Assembly: GCA_034620365.1 (NCBI GenBank)
Contig: JAQGEQ010000326.1
Location: forward strand, 389,659 to 453,658
Direction: 5' to 3'
Length of the DNA stretch: 64,000 bases
Origin: Pegea sp. RAD2-039
Lineage: Eukaryota; Chordata; Thaliacea; Salpida; Salpidae
Shown here: piece after piece, positions 38,741 through 49,445 of the stretch
Position numbering within the stretch: the first letter of the stretch is position 1
Layout of the letters: each line of letters opens with the position of its first letter
Translations under genes and position numbers: made by a program
The notes under the pieces: generated by a model
Seen by the model: only the letters and a program-made list of their open reading frames with translations
Databases searched by the model: none
Told to the model about the DNA's origin: nothing

Positions 38741-40130
38741 AGTTAGCTTGAACTAGTTTCAAAAATTCATCACAAAAAAATTGTGTTTGAAAATGTTATG
38801 TGTGACATAATCAAAAAAACATTATTTTCCAATATTTTCAAATAATGCGAAGTATAATTCACTTCTAGTATATAATTATATAAATATTATCTAAGTATAT
38901 AATATTATATAATAACTATAAAACTAAATTTAATCAACTGTTTTCCTAAAATACTTAAATAAGTTTAGAATAACATTAGTAAGATCAAAGAAAAATATTA
39001 TCTAACAAATTCTACCATGTCAATTAATTAAGAGTCATAGAAAAACTGACCTTAACAATTTATTTGCAGTTTGTCTCACTTTTATTGGAAATTCTTTTAT
39101 TAGACTGTAAATCAAAAAATATTGTCAAATAAAAATAGATTTTAATATTTATTTTTCAGCTACAACATGTCGCTGTAATAATTTTATTTTCATATTTTGT
39201 AAAATTGTAAATTTCTCCTTAGATCTGTTTGATAAATAGTCTAAGACTTTGAACTTGAAAGACTTTATTTTTTAATATTTGTAAAAATTTTATTCAATTT
39301 TATTCGATTTATTAATCTTCAAAAAAGTTTGTAGAAATCATAATTTTGAAAGCAATGTTAGAAACATAATAATATTTGCACGTAAATTATGATGACAGAA
39401 TAAAAGTTCTAGAATCTTCTGCTGTTTGGATTTTGTAACTTGTCGATTATTATTTTGATGCTTTTACTGTATTGCTATTAATATTTGTTGTGCATTAAAA
39501 TTTTTTTCTAATTTTGAGTAACTGCAAATCTAAACTTATTAAGAGAATTTGTTAATGCAACTTGCATTCATTTTTTGTTTCTTTTAGAGCTACATAAAAG
39601 TATTAATTTTCTAAATAAATTTTGTCAAAACAATGTAAAAAACATATAATATTGAGCTGAAAACTCTATCTTAAAAAGTTTAATTCAGATTTAGTTTGAA
39701 AAGAAAAAAAAACTTTCAAAAAAACGATATTTGTACAGTTCATTTTTTGTTTGAGGTCTATAAATTTTATTAGAAAGCTCTTATTAAGGTTATTGATAAA
39801 AACATTTAACTTTGTGATAAAAGAATAACTTTCTAATATTGCTTTGTGATTTGGTTACATTTCTTTTATATGTTTAAATACAAACTATTTTAAATGAGAA
39901 TGTTTTAGGTATTCATAACCTAATTAACTACATTAGTAATTTATAACGAGGCTTATAATTTAAAAGAAACTAATGTATAAATAGATGTTTCTTACTAATT
40001 GATCACAATTTAAAGATTAGTAATTATAGTATTACTAATTATAATATTAATATATAATTATTAATCATATTATAGTATTTTTATTATGATATCTAAGATT
40101 TTTTGTTGTTAATAGTATCTCTCAGTAGGA
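38741..40130. repeat. AT-rich spacer, then inverted repeat block
   Basis: Positions 38741-39300 show no similarity that I can place and no gene. Positions 39330-40130 are the reverse complement of about 7250-8060, including the 250-base unit at 39370-39600. Confidence 0.55.
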
Positions 40131-40210
40131 TTTCATCAGCTTTGATAGAAAAGAAGTAAAATTAAATTTTGAACAAACAACTGATACATTGATAAACGGG
40201 TAGGATTGAG

Positions 40211-40412
40211 TGACGTCATCATCATCAATGTGATGAAAAATTTGATTACGATATTATGATATTAATAATGACGTCATCAGTTTATCTTCATAAAACAATT
40301 GAAATGGTGATAGCACCACGGGCGTCATTAATAATTTATAAATTTATGCATTTACTTTAAAAACTAATCGAATTAGTCTATGTCATCATCATAATCTAAT
40401 ATGATGACGTCA
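40211..40412. promoter_or_regulatory. Cluster of three full CRE sites with imperfect terminal inverted repeats
   Basis: TGACGTCA occurs at 40211-40218, 40269-40276 and 40405-40412, the last inside the 12-base palindrome GATGACGTCATC. TGACGTCA is the consensus CREB/ATF site. The two ends (TGACGTCATCATCATC and the complement of the right end, TGACGTCATCATATTAG) resemble each other, so the 202-bp segment could instead be a small inverted-repeat transposon. It lies between a repeat block and the 3' end of the B gene at 41022. Confidence 0.5.
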
Positions 40413-41021
40413 TCCGTTTGAACACTTTGTTGTGAGTGAAACGATAAATTGATTTCAAATTAGAAAATCTGTTTAAAGAACTTACTGAACAAAGTTCATT
40501 CAAAATATTACATAAAAAGTAAAATAAAATAATTGGGAAAAAATGAAATTGAGTCAAGTATAATAATATTCTTCGTAAGAAAAATTCATTCTCTTAAAAT
40601 TGAACCAACAAACACTGAATTGAAGCAAGTTTATAAATCTTACTCTGACTGAATCAATCCATTGACATAAATTATATCAGAAACTGTAATCAGTGTTTAG
40701 AGAATTGACTAAAAGTATTTTTGAGTAGACATTGTTGAAGCAAAATTAATTTATATATCTGTTTATTGAGATGTTGTATTCCAGTTACTATGGCTGTTAT
40801 ATTCTCACTATTTATTACCTATTAACGGTTATGTAATTATTTATCTTGTAATTATATTTATTATAATTTTTGATAAAATTTATCAATTTGAGAATGAAGG
40901 CCAAATAGTTTTTAAAAAGTAAATCAAATATTTTAAGACTTTAGATCTTAAACCAGTCACTTCTTCATGTTTTTAAACACAATAGCAACATAATATACGG
41001 GGTTTCCAAAAGATCTTACAT
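40413..41021. other. B-gene 3' region with exon-like II segment
   Basis: Positions 40640-40710 (minus) read LITVSDIIYVNGLIQSE, preceded by a TTTTAG acceptor and followed by GTAAGA, as at 27540-27615. Positions 40880-41021 are the 3' untranslated region of the B gene. Positions 40413-40640 show nothing recognisable. Confidence 0.4.
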
Positions 41022-41492
41022 TTACAGATCAACATATTCTTTTTCACATTTGCATATTCTATCATGAATTAAACGATTTGAATTTCGACTAAACTTTCTT
41101 TCACAAACGATATATTCATATGGCTTCTCACCAGTATGAGTTCTTTCGTGAATTATAGCTTTAAATTTGAATTTTAAATGTCTGATAAAATCTAAGCATT
41201 CATTCTTGTTCCTGAAAGAAGATTTATTTTTATTTTCAAGTCTGGTACCTTTTTCTTTGTGTGCTTTTGCAGCCTTGGTAATTTCTTCATAAGAGTAACT
41301 AGTACTTGGTGTATCTCCTTTAATACTGCTTAAATTAGCTTCACCAACGTGTATTTCATACTTGCTATTATTTCCACTAGAAGAGTTTTGCAAATTTGTC
41401 TCTTCTGCAGTTTTCCTCGTAAAACTGTTCTTACTATCATCCAATGAAAGTTTTCTTTTACGGTCTAGTATTTTGTCGTTCATCAAATTCAT
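41022..41492 (-). CDS. Subfamily-B ZNF-related protein, 156 residues, with broken fingers
   Basis: The ATG at 41492 follows an AATTTAG acceptor (41508-41509). The frame is intact: MNLMNDKILDRKRKLSLDD, an N-terminal region of about 105 residues sharing RKRKLS-DD, KTAE, a short serine run before Gly and TSYSYEE with its relatives, then two finger-like units. The first has CLDF instead of CLDC. The second has YEYIVC instead of YECIVC and ends HDRIC, so neither keeps a full C2H2 set. The protein ends CEKEYVDL. It would retain the N-terminal module without normal DNA binding: either a decaying gene or a short protein acting through the N-terminus. Its upstream region matches that of the 18410 locus in inverse orientation. 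Confidence 0.65.
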   Translation of the reverse strand: MNLMNDKILDRKRKLSLDDSKNSFTRKTAEETNLQNSSSGNNSKYEIHVGEANLSSIKGDTPSTSYSYEEITKAAKAHKEKGTRLENKNKSSFRNKNECLDFIRHLKFKFKAIIHERTHTGEKPYEYIVCERKFSRNSNRLIHDRICKCEKEYVDL

Positions 41493-44338
41493 TGTTTCCT
41501 TAATATTCTAAATTTAAAGAAAAAATTCTAATTAATAAAACGTCTATTACAAATTTAAAAAATGTTAATGAAAAAATACATATTTAATCAAAAACTTTCA
41601 TGGATGATTTTTGTCAATACTTTTAATAATAAATTATTTATGATAAATTCATAAAGTTTATTACCAATTGTAGCATTAAAACCATTTAAAGAAAAGTTTT
41701 TTAAAAAGCTAAAATATAAATTTATCAAGTTTCACAAACATGATGGTGTTTAAAATGAACTTTGTTAAAGCAATATTTTGATAACTTTGGCTATTAAAAA
41801 ATGCTTGCTTATATTTCAATATCGAGATAACAATTATTGAATTATATATTCTAATAAAAAGCAATATCTATAATAAAGACCTTATTGTCTTACATGTAGC
41901 ATTTGTGAGCAAAAGATCGTTTCTTTGTGGAAATTATAAAGCAAGTTTAACAACTAAATATTATAATGTATGCAAGAAATATATGTTATAACAGTTTAAA
42001 CAAAGAAGAAAAAATAAACCTTTTCTCTAAAGAATTAAAGAACAATGTTTTAAACACTTTTTCCAACATTTAAGTGTTAGGTTTTCAATAAAATTTAATT
42101 TTATGACGTAACATAGATAGAGAGAAATAATTAATTCAGGAAATGTACTAAAAATCTATAAGAACTTATAAGACTAAATTTAATACTTGTTAAAAGTTTT
42201 ATTCAAAATTTAGGAGTTGATTTGGGCTTAGAAAATAAGCAGAAAAGAAAAATAATTAAATTGGCAACTTCAAGAACATAATACAAAAAATAAAAAAAAG
42301 CTATACGTCGAAAGCTCAACTATTGGAAATTAATTATTTAAATACTATTTAATTTTCTAGGAGATATGCATAACAGATAAGCCAATATAAAGTAAAAAAA
42401 TTTAATCTAAAATCTAATAATTTGACAGCCAAGAGCATTTAGACAAAACTTTTATTTTGAATAGTTTTGAATATCTGTTGTCAAAACTCCAAATCTAAAA
42501 AAAGTTTTATCTTTAGCTTAACTAATTTTCGGTTTCATAATTCGAATAAATTACTTTTTCCCAACTCTAATGATAAAAGCTCTTTAGAAGAACTTTATTC
42601 ATTTTGTAAAAGGAAACTAATAACAAAGATAACTAACAAAACACTACTAACAAACCACTGTCGACTACAGAATGAACTACGTATATAGAGTAATAGGGGA
42701 TGAAATATTTACGTAGATGGTAAAATATTCTACTGTCACTACTAACAATAGCAACACTACTTTTCAACCTAGTGTTTGTAGCTTTGTGAATTAAAATGTA
42801 CCTCTTACTGCTCTTCTTGAAATTCTATCTTAACACTTCACTTAATCATTGCTTTGTAGGTGGTACATAGTTGATATATCGCTTTAATATTCATTTTTGT
42901 GAAACAAGGTTTTTCAAGTATTTAATTACTGTATTCAGTCAAACATACCCACAGAGTCATCTAAAAATAATAATACCTTATAGATTAGTTTTTCAGAGGT
43001 TGTATAAAAAAAATTGAAATGAATAGTATTTATAAGTGTTTCTTGAGATTTATTCGTTGTTTATAACTTTAAAAAATATAAAATATTAAAAAGAATAAAA
43101 AGTGAATGAACAAATACTCTTACAAAGTTTGGATTTTGCAGTTATTTAATAATATTAAAACAGCGAAAGCATTCAAATAATAATCAACAACCAACAAAAT
43201 CAAAATAGTAAAAGCTTCTATAACTTTGATATTATCATCAGAGTTTGCGTGCAAAGATTGTTTTGTTTCTAACATTACTTTAAAAATAATAATTTCTCCA
43301 AACTGTTTTGAAGATTAATAAATCACTTTTATAAATCAAACATATATATATATTCTTAAGAAGACTTTGACCAACAGTTTAAATGTTTGGTAACGTCATT
43401 TGTGCTATATATATTATCATAATTTTTTTTTAAATTTATAAGGTTTTGTTGCTCTCGTTTGCCTCCTTTAGTTAATTGTAAACTTAATGCCAATAGAAAA
43501 AAAAGGAATGCAAGCTGCATTAACAAATTCTCTTAATAAGTTTAGATTTGCAGCTACTCAATATTGCTGAAAAATTTTAATGCACAACAAATATTAACAG
43601 CAAAGCAGTAAAATCATCAAAATAATAATCGACAAGTTACAAAATCCATACAGCAGAAGCTTCTAAAACTTTGATTCTGTCATCATAATTTACGTGCAAA
43701 TATTTTTATGTTTCTAACATTGCTTTCAAAATTATGATTTCTACAAACATTTTTGAAGATCAATAAATCACTTTTATGAATTAAACATATATATATATAT
43801 ATATGTCTTGTTAAATATACTTAAACAGAATATGCTTGGTAACGTCAACTGTGTTGTATAAATTTCTCAAAGGGAGTGCTTTATTATCTTTTGCATCTTA
43901 TAGTTGATTGTAGGCTTAATGTGGATAAAATATTACATTTGGTGTTACATAATCCTGAATTGTTTTCGATATCATGTAATATTTTCTAGCTTGCTTAATT
44001 TTATGAAAAATTGCTTTTCTTTACTATTTTAAAGTTTTAAAAGTTTAAAAGGCTAAGAACATTTTGTTTTTGTAAAGTTCATTTTAAATACTATTAAGTA
44101 TGTGAAACATGATAAACTTATGGTTTAGCCTTCTAGAAAACGTTTGTTTAAACGTGAATGGTTTACTGCTACAATTTGTATACAAACTATATCACATGAA
44201 ATAAATTAATAAGGAATAAAACTCTGTATGAAAATCTTTAAATTAACTATGTATTGTTTCATTAGTATTTTTTTAAATTTGTAATAGACGTTTTTAATTA
44301 TAAAAATTTTTATTTAAATTTAGATTATTAAGTAAATA
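41493..44338. repeat. Intergenic block between two head-to-head B loci
   Basis: Positions 41493-43490 are the inverse of the upstream region seen at 16890-18409, including a 5' element near 41880-41940. At about 43495 this joins the 250-base repeat unit (43500-43745), followed by a copy of 34110-34700 up to the start at 44339. A 73-codon frame at 42467-42688 has no supporting homology. TA microsatellites lie at 43340-43360 and 43787-43805. Confidence 0.65.
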
Positions 44339-45042
44339 ATGAATTTGTTGAACGACAAAAAACTAAATCGAAAAAGAAAACTTTCATTGGATGATAGTAA
44401 GAACAGTTTTGAAAAGAAAACTGCAGAAGAGACAAATTTGCAAAACTCTTCCAGTGGAGCTTATAGCAAGCATAAGAATCACGTTGACCAAACTAGTTTA
44501 AATAGTTTAAAAGGAGATACACAGAGTACAAGTTACACTTATGAAGAAGTTAGTAAGGCTGCAAAAGCAGACCAAGAAAAAGAAACCACACTTGAAAATA
44601 ACAATAAATCTTCTTTGAAAACAAGAATGAATGCTTGGTTTGTAACAAACATTTTACATCCAAATCTAAGCTTGTCATCCACAGAAGAACTCATACTGGT
44701 GTAAAGCCATATAAATGTCTTGAATATGGAAAAAGTTTTATTAAAAAATCAATTCTTTTAACTCATCAAAAAATTCATACCGATAAGAAGTCATATGATT
44801 GTACTGTTTGTGGGAAACAATTTAGTCAAAAATCTAGTCTTTCAACTCATGAAAAAACTCATAGTGATAAGAAGCAATCTGCTGGTATGGTTTGTGGAAA
44901 ACAATTTAGTCAAAAATCTACTATTTTAACTCATGAAAAAACTCATACAGGTGAAAAGTCATATGAATGTTTTGTTTGTGGAAAAAAATTTAATGAAAAA
45001 TCTTACTTTTTAACTCATGCAGAAAATCATGTCTATGAGTAG
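44339..45042 (+). pseudogene. Subfamily-B ZNF with one-base frameshift, 5 fingers
   Basis: The ATG at 44339 opens MNLLNDKKLNRKRKLSLDD and a full N-terminal region. Near 44614 one G is missing (TCTTTGAAAAC for TCTTTGGAAAAC as at 34981), so the first frame ends at 44704 out of register while the fingers continue in another frame to 45042. Fingers: [17 protein letters not shown], then one with CLEY (second Cys lost), CTVCGKQFSQKSSLSTH, one with AGMVC (first Cys lost), and CFVCGKKFNEKSYFLTH. After the TAG a sixth finger (YKCNFCGKVF) survives. The array is more divergent than in subfamily A. A sequencing error at the single base would make this a real gene with three good fingers. Confidence 0.75.
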
Positions 45043-46194
45043 TCATATAAATGTAATTTTTGTGGAAAAGTTTTTAGTGAAATTTCCAATCTTTTGACGC
45101 CATGAAAGATTCTTCTAATGTGAGAAAGAATCTGTTAATCTGCAAATGTAAGATCTTTGGAAAACCCGTATAATGATGATTTTTATGATTATTTCGTTTT
45201 CATTCTCAGTTCTTAAAGTTTGAAACTATCTATTTTGTTAAAATTGTATTTTCTTACAATAAGTTATTGTAAACTCTTCTATTTTTGCGCTAATCTACGT
45301 AAATTGTAATTTCTTACTTAATTAATAAATGCTATGCAAACTGACGCTGGTTTTTATTATTTGGTTAAAAATTCATTGAAAATGTTCTAATGTTTAGATT
45401 TAAATTTAAAATTTAAACAGACCACATATAGTCCATAATCTTCTACTGCTAAAGTGTGATGATCTGTAATCCTAATAAGTTTGATAATAAAAATCCTTGA
45501 TAAGTTTGAATAATAAGTAACAAAACTTTACAAAAATAAATTGGTCGATTACTTTTACGTAGAACCAAGAGATTTGATAAGCGCAAGTTTTTCACACAAT
45601 TTTTTAAGGTGTTTTCAAATCAATTATCTTCAGTTATTGTGAATATTTTATAAAAACTTTTGTAAAAATAATAAAGGGAAAAATTTCAAAAAAAAAATGA
45701 TAAGAAATTCTGGAGGTGCATTTCGAAAAAAAAAACTTTGAAATATCAAAACTTAAATTAGTAATTCAAATTTGAAGTAAATATTTTTGTTTAAATGATT
45801 TAAACCTAAATATACAAACTCAAATTGAAAACTTGATACTACGATGAAAAATTGTTTAAAAATTATGTTTTCGAATGGTGTCATCCTGGAGTCATTTTGG
45901 GTTTTTTTGTTGGTGTTACCAACTTTACATATTTTTATCTTTATAAAATATTTATCTTTCATTATTTACAATTAGTTATATTTAACATTATTTGTTGTGC
46001 TTAGTATGATCATTGAAATAATTTAGCTCCTTTTTCTTGTTTCAAATTCTTTATTCTAAAACAAATGTTATTTCATAAGATTATTCCACCTTTGGAACAT
46101 ATTCCTTATGGTTACTAAATCAGTGCTTTGCTTAAACAATTTAATTTTTTATCATTTGAGAAAAATCAATTTCAGTTTACCTCATTGATAATCA
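45043..46194. repeat. B-gene 3' region and dispersed repeat
   Basis: Positions 45043-45360 are the decayed last finger and 3' untranslated region, with AATAAA near 45330. Positions 45360-46080 match 19266-19980, and 46080-46195 match 1380-1500 and 56980-57095. The frame at 45753-45962 (minus) is repeat-derived. Confidence 0.6.
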
Positions 46195-46300
46195 ATCAAG
46201 GATAACTTTATTCTCTGGTTCCATCACAATTTGGTTACTGTTATCAAGCAAAGTAGGTAATTTAGACCTTGCCTTAATCTTTTAACTAATAATTGTATTA
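46195..46300 (-). mobile_element. Non-LTR retrotransposon fragment
   Basis: The minus strand reads LKARSKLPTLLDNSNQIVME followed by PENKVIL, the same linker peptide as at 20672-21105. It is tandem to a longer fragment at 46445-46870. Confidence 0.6.
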
Positions 46301-46444
46301 CATGACATGTTTTAAAAAATCATTTTAAATATTCTTGCAATACAAAAAGTAAAAGTTTTTAAATAATCATCTACTTAAAACCAAGAGATGGTTTGTATTC
46401 TGCTAATACCATTTGGAAAGATCTCGTAACATATATTTAAGACT

Positions 46445-46870
46445 TAAAATGGATTAAAACTGTTCTGTAATTAAGTGTAGTGTTTCGGGTACCCCCTTCC
46501 ATAAGAATAATGATATTTTTCATCTAAATTTGTAAGACTCTTCGTTTGGTCAGAGTTATGTTAAAGTATGGCGATAAAAGTAGTAAGAGGGAGGAAGTAC
46601 TTTTTCTTAAAAGTAAAGTAGGGATCTGATCAAGGGTGTTTGAAACTGATGATTTTAAGGAATAAATAGCACTATCTACCATATTGACCGTTTAGAGAAG
46701 ATTTATCATATCCTAGACATCTTTAACATTTTTAGAGTAGGAAACAGAAGAAGTATTGCCATTGTCAGTAATAAAAACGCTATTAAAGTAATTGTGTAGT
46801 AATTTAACTTTACTCTCTGGTTCCATCACAAGTTAGTTACTAATATCAAGCAAGGTAGGTACTTGTTGTA
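46445..46870 (-). mobile_element. Non-LTR retrotransposon ORF2 fragment reaching the RT domain
   Basis: Reading the minus strand: LVMEPESKVKLLHNYFNSVF, then ITDNGNTSSVSYSKN, TVNMVDSAIYSLKSSVSNTL, DQIPTLLLRKSTSS, and near 46490 EGGTRNTTLNYRTVLI, which matches the K.G....NYRPIS opening of LINE reverse transcriptases. Several stops and frame changes interrupt it. The D..S or F.DD catalytic core is not reached. It overlaps the duplicated region homologous to 46195-46440. Confidence 0.7.
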
Positions 46871-47149
46871 GAACTTCATTTTAAACATTGTTGATAGATA
46901 AAAAAGTAAAAGTTTTTAAATATTCAATTACTTCAAACCAAGAGATGGTTAATACTTTGCTAATACCATAAGGTGGAATCTGTTAACATATATTTTTAGC
47001 TAAATGAATGTAAACTGAAAAGTTGATTAGTAGTTGATTGAGGTTTGTAAGTATTTTAACTACGTCATGTTTCTATCAAGTGTTATCGAAATAACATGTG
47101 TTACATATTTTACATTCTATTTTTTTGACTAAATATATGTTATTTGTGA
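46871..47149. other. Retrotransposon-flanking repeat
   Basis: A second, diverged copy of sequence at 46300-46450 and 1625-1760 (AAAGTAAAAGTTTTTAAAT..AACCAAGAGATGG), followed by a short insertion that ends in the SINE tail. No gene is seen. Confidence 0.4.
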
Positions 47150-47205
47150 AAATGTTTGTTAGCGAGAGGTGCTCTCTTCAGGCACCCTCCTTCGCATTTT
47201 TTGTA
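47150..47205 (+). mobile_element. SINE 3'-tail fragment
   Basis: It reads GTTAGCGAGAGGTGCTCTC, then TTCAGGCACCCTCCTTCGC. It matches the tail of the complete SINE 300 bases downstream and the inverted fragment at 28325. The tRNA-like body is missing, so it is a 5'-truncated copy. Confidence 0.65.
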
Positions 47206-47319
47206 ATAAATGAAAAGAAAAAAATGTTGAAACAAATTTAAGCTTTTCTTAGAATTAAATTAAGTGATGACTCCTTTAGCAAAGTTCGGCATCTTGACAA
47301 TAATTATTTACTTAAAAAA

Positions 47320-47485
47320 GATCCTGCCTGGTGGCGAGGCGGTTTTACACCCAACTTCTAGCTAGAAAGTACCGGGTTCGACCCCAGGTGGAGACATATT
47401 TATATAATCCTGAGAAAAACCAAAAAAACTCGTGAGCTTGTGTGTTAGCGAGATATGCTCTCTTTAGGCACCCTCCTTCGCATTT
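47320..47485 (+). mobile_element. tRNA-derived SINE with LINE-like stem-loop tail
   Basis: A box-A-like TGGCGAGGCGG (47332-47342) and a box-B-like GGTTCGACCCC (47375-47385) are correctly ordered and spaced for a pol III promoter. Between them ACTTC-TAGCTAG-AAAGT can form a degraded anticodon arm, and CCTGG/CCAGG can pair as a stem. A short unrelated body follows, then GTTAGCGAGATATGCTC and GGCACCCTCCTTCGC, a tail shared with the fragments at 47150 and 28325. The tail can form a GGTGC/GCACC stem, a usual sign of 3' recognition by a partner LINE. The duplicated block at 57530-57545 lacks the element. Confidence 0.75.
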
Positions 47486-48845
47486 AAATAAATGAAAAAT
47501 TTATCTGCTAAAAATGATATTGCTTTACTAATTCGAAAACTGCTTCCAGTTTTATTACAAATATCCTTTGAAGCTGGTTAATAATGGTTAGTAACTCTAA
47601 AAAGGCTTTTTAATACTAAAGGCTCTAATAAGTCTTAAGAGGATTGTAAAAACCACTGCTCATTTTGAACGAAAGCTAATTTTTAATTTTATTATTTAAA
47701 ATAAATTTTATTAATGGAAATTTCGAAGATGATATTCAGCTCTTTTTTTAGAAACATTTTTTATATTACTTTCATTCATTTGCTGATAAAAGGTTTAAAT
47801 ATCCGTAGTAAACAAATCAATGAAAAAGTTGTTTCTAAGTTTTTTTATCAATTCTTTTTCATCTATACTTTTAACTTTTTACTACGATTTTGTTATTCAA
47901 TCTTTTCTTTCAATTTTGAAAACTTTCAGTCAACCGGTGAATCTCAGATCACAGTTTCTGATTTAACTTTTGTCAGAAACTTTAAACGACGAGATAAAGG
48001 CGACTCATCTAACTTCTTTTCGAAATGTATATTATTAAGTTATATTTTTAACACGTTTTATTTGTGCAAAAACAAATAAAGAAGAACTTGTTTTTCTATC
48101 AAATAGCAAAAATAATTTTACTTAAATGAAATATAGCTCAAAAATGAAGGCTATTAGCTAAGTGTATCAAACACATTTATATAAAAAGTTGCTCTGCTTT
48201 AACTTTACCTATTAATGAAACTAAAACTGATCTATACAGTTTAAGTTATTAGATAAAACAAACTAAAATTGACAAAATTATATATTTCTTTTTAAGAACA
48301 TCAAAATATTTGATAACATAATTTTGTAGCCTATAGTTGTCGTAAGAGCAAATTATTGTACTTTGTAGTTCATTTAAAAACAAAATAACTTAAAACGCCT
48401 GTGATAAAGAGAACTTTGAAGTAATTCTTTCTAACTTGAAGGAAGCTTATATACAAATTTATCTAAAAATCAATTAATATAATATGATCTTTGCCTAATC
48501 ATTTTTTGCTGGTTTGTGTAACCTTATCACTTATGTAGTATTTCCGAACCTTCTTTTAGTCACGGTTATATTTTACAACTTTCGTTTCTTAGTAATCTGG
48601 ACTTTTTTTTATTGACATTACTTTTTGATATTAGAAATTGGTTGTATAATATTGGTTTTATTTAATGTAGATTTAATATAATAAACCATATAAAAAAATT
48701 GGTTGATATTTTAAAATTATTATATATAATATATTAACAGAAAAAAAATCATCTCCAATAGTACTAGTCCATAACTTACCCGATTGGTCGTTTGAAATAA
48801 ACATCTTCAGAATTAACATATTGAGTTGCTAAAACAGTTTGAATT
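47486..48845. repeat. Main 3'-flank block, copy with longest exon-like frame
   Basis: Collinear with 1930-3740 and 57530-58900. It contains the exon-like segment at 47925-48079; the open frame runs from 47714. It also carries 220 bases (48620-48845) that recur at 49452-49672 on the other side of the ZNF fragment. Confidence 0.75.
47925..48079 (+). other. Exon-like segment encoding a SQITVSD peptide, copy 2
   Basis: After CTTTCAG the frame reads STGESQITVSDLTFVRNFKR, then RDKGDSSNFFSKC, and stops at 48079. Upstream the frame stays open to 47714 but that part is AT-rich, Phe-rich and looks like intron. See the copies at 2760 and 57985. Confidence 0.35.
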
Positions 48846-49045
48846 TATTCGAATTAAAGAAGAATTAAGTCGTAATAATTCCGTCGAATTTCTACAATAT
48901 TATCTAAATCAAAAACGGTATTCTTACTAAAAATTCTTAAACAAAAATATAGAAAGTAAAAGATGTAACACATGGCATTTCAGTAGTCCTCAAAGCATAT
49001 AACAGTGAACATTTACATAGAATGTTAATAATATAAAATATCACT

Positions 49046-49381
49046 TATGAATGTCTCGTTTGTGAAAGAAAATTTAGTCAAAAACCAATTTGTTATGCCA
49101 TGAAAGAACTCATACTGGTGAGAAGCCATATGAATGTCTCGTTTGTGAAAGAAAATTTAGTCAAAAACCCATTTGTTATGCCATGAAAGAACTCATACTG
49201 GTGAGAAGCCATATGAATGCATTGTTTGTGAAAGAAAGTTTACTCATAATTCCAATCTTTTAACTCATGAAAGAACTCATACTGGTGAGAAACCATATGA
49301 ATGTATAGTTTGTGAAAGAAAATTTAGTCATAGATCTAATCTTATATGTCATGAAAGAACTCATAATAATCATAAAAGTTA
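49046..49381 (+). pseudogene. ZNF array fragment, about 4 fingers, two with the same one-base deletion
   Basis: It starts mid-finger without an N-terminal region. The first two units (SQK..HLLCH) each have five A instead of six in CAAAAAACC, shifting the frame, and are 83 bases apart instead of 84. The last two fingers (THNSNLLTH and SHRSNLICH) are intact and end THNNHKS at 49381. A short A-type 3' untranslated stretch follows. The fragment sits between two copies of a 220-base flank segment, so it entered by a duplication event. No promoter or start is seen. Confidence 0.75.
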
Positions 49382-49445
49382 AAATCATTTTGCTGGTAAA
49401 AGTTTTCTCACAATTCAATTATGGAAAGATGAAAATGTGTTTAAA

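Noticed and set aside
46470-46560. A THAP-like zinc-binding reading on the plus strand (KCSVSGTPFHKNN)
   Set aside because: The spacing does not continue and stops intervene; the minus strand gives a clear LINE reverse-transcriptase match over the whole segment.
47320-47400. A functional tRNA gene
   Set aside because: Box A and box B are present, but acceptor and anticodon stems are degraded and the sequence continues into a repeated SINE tail.
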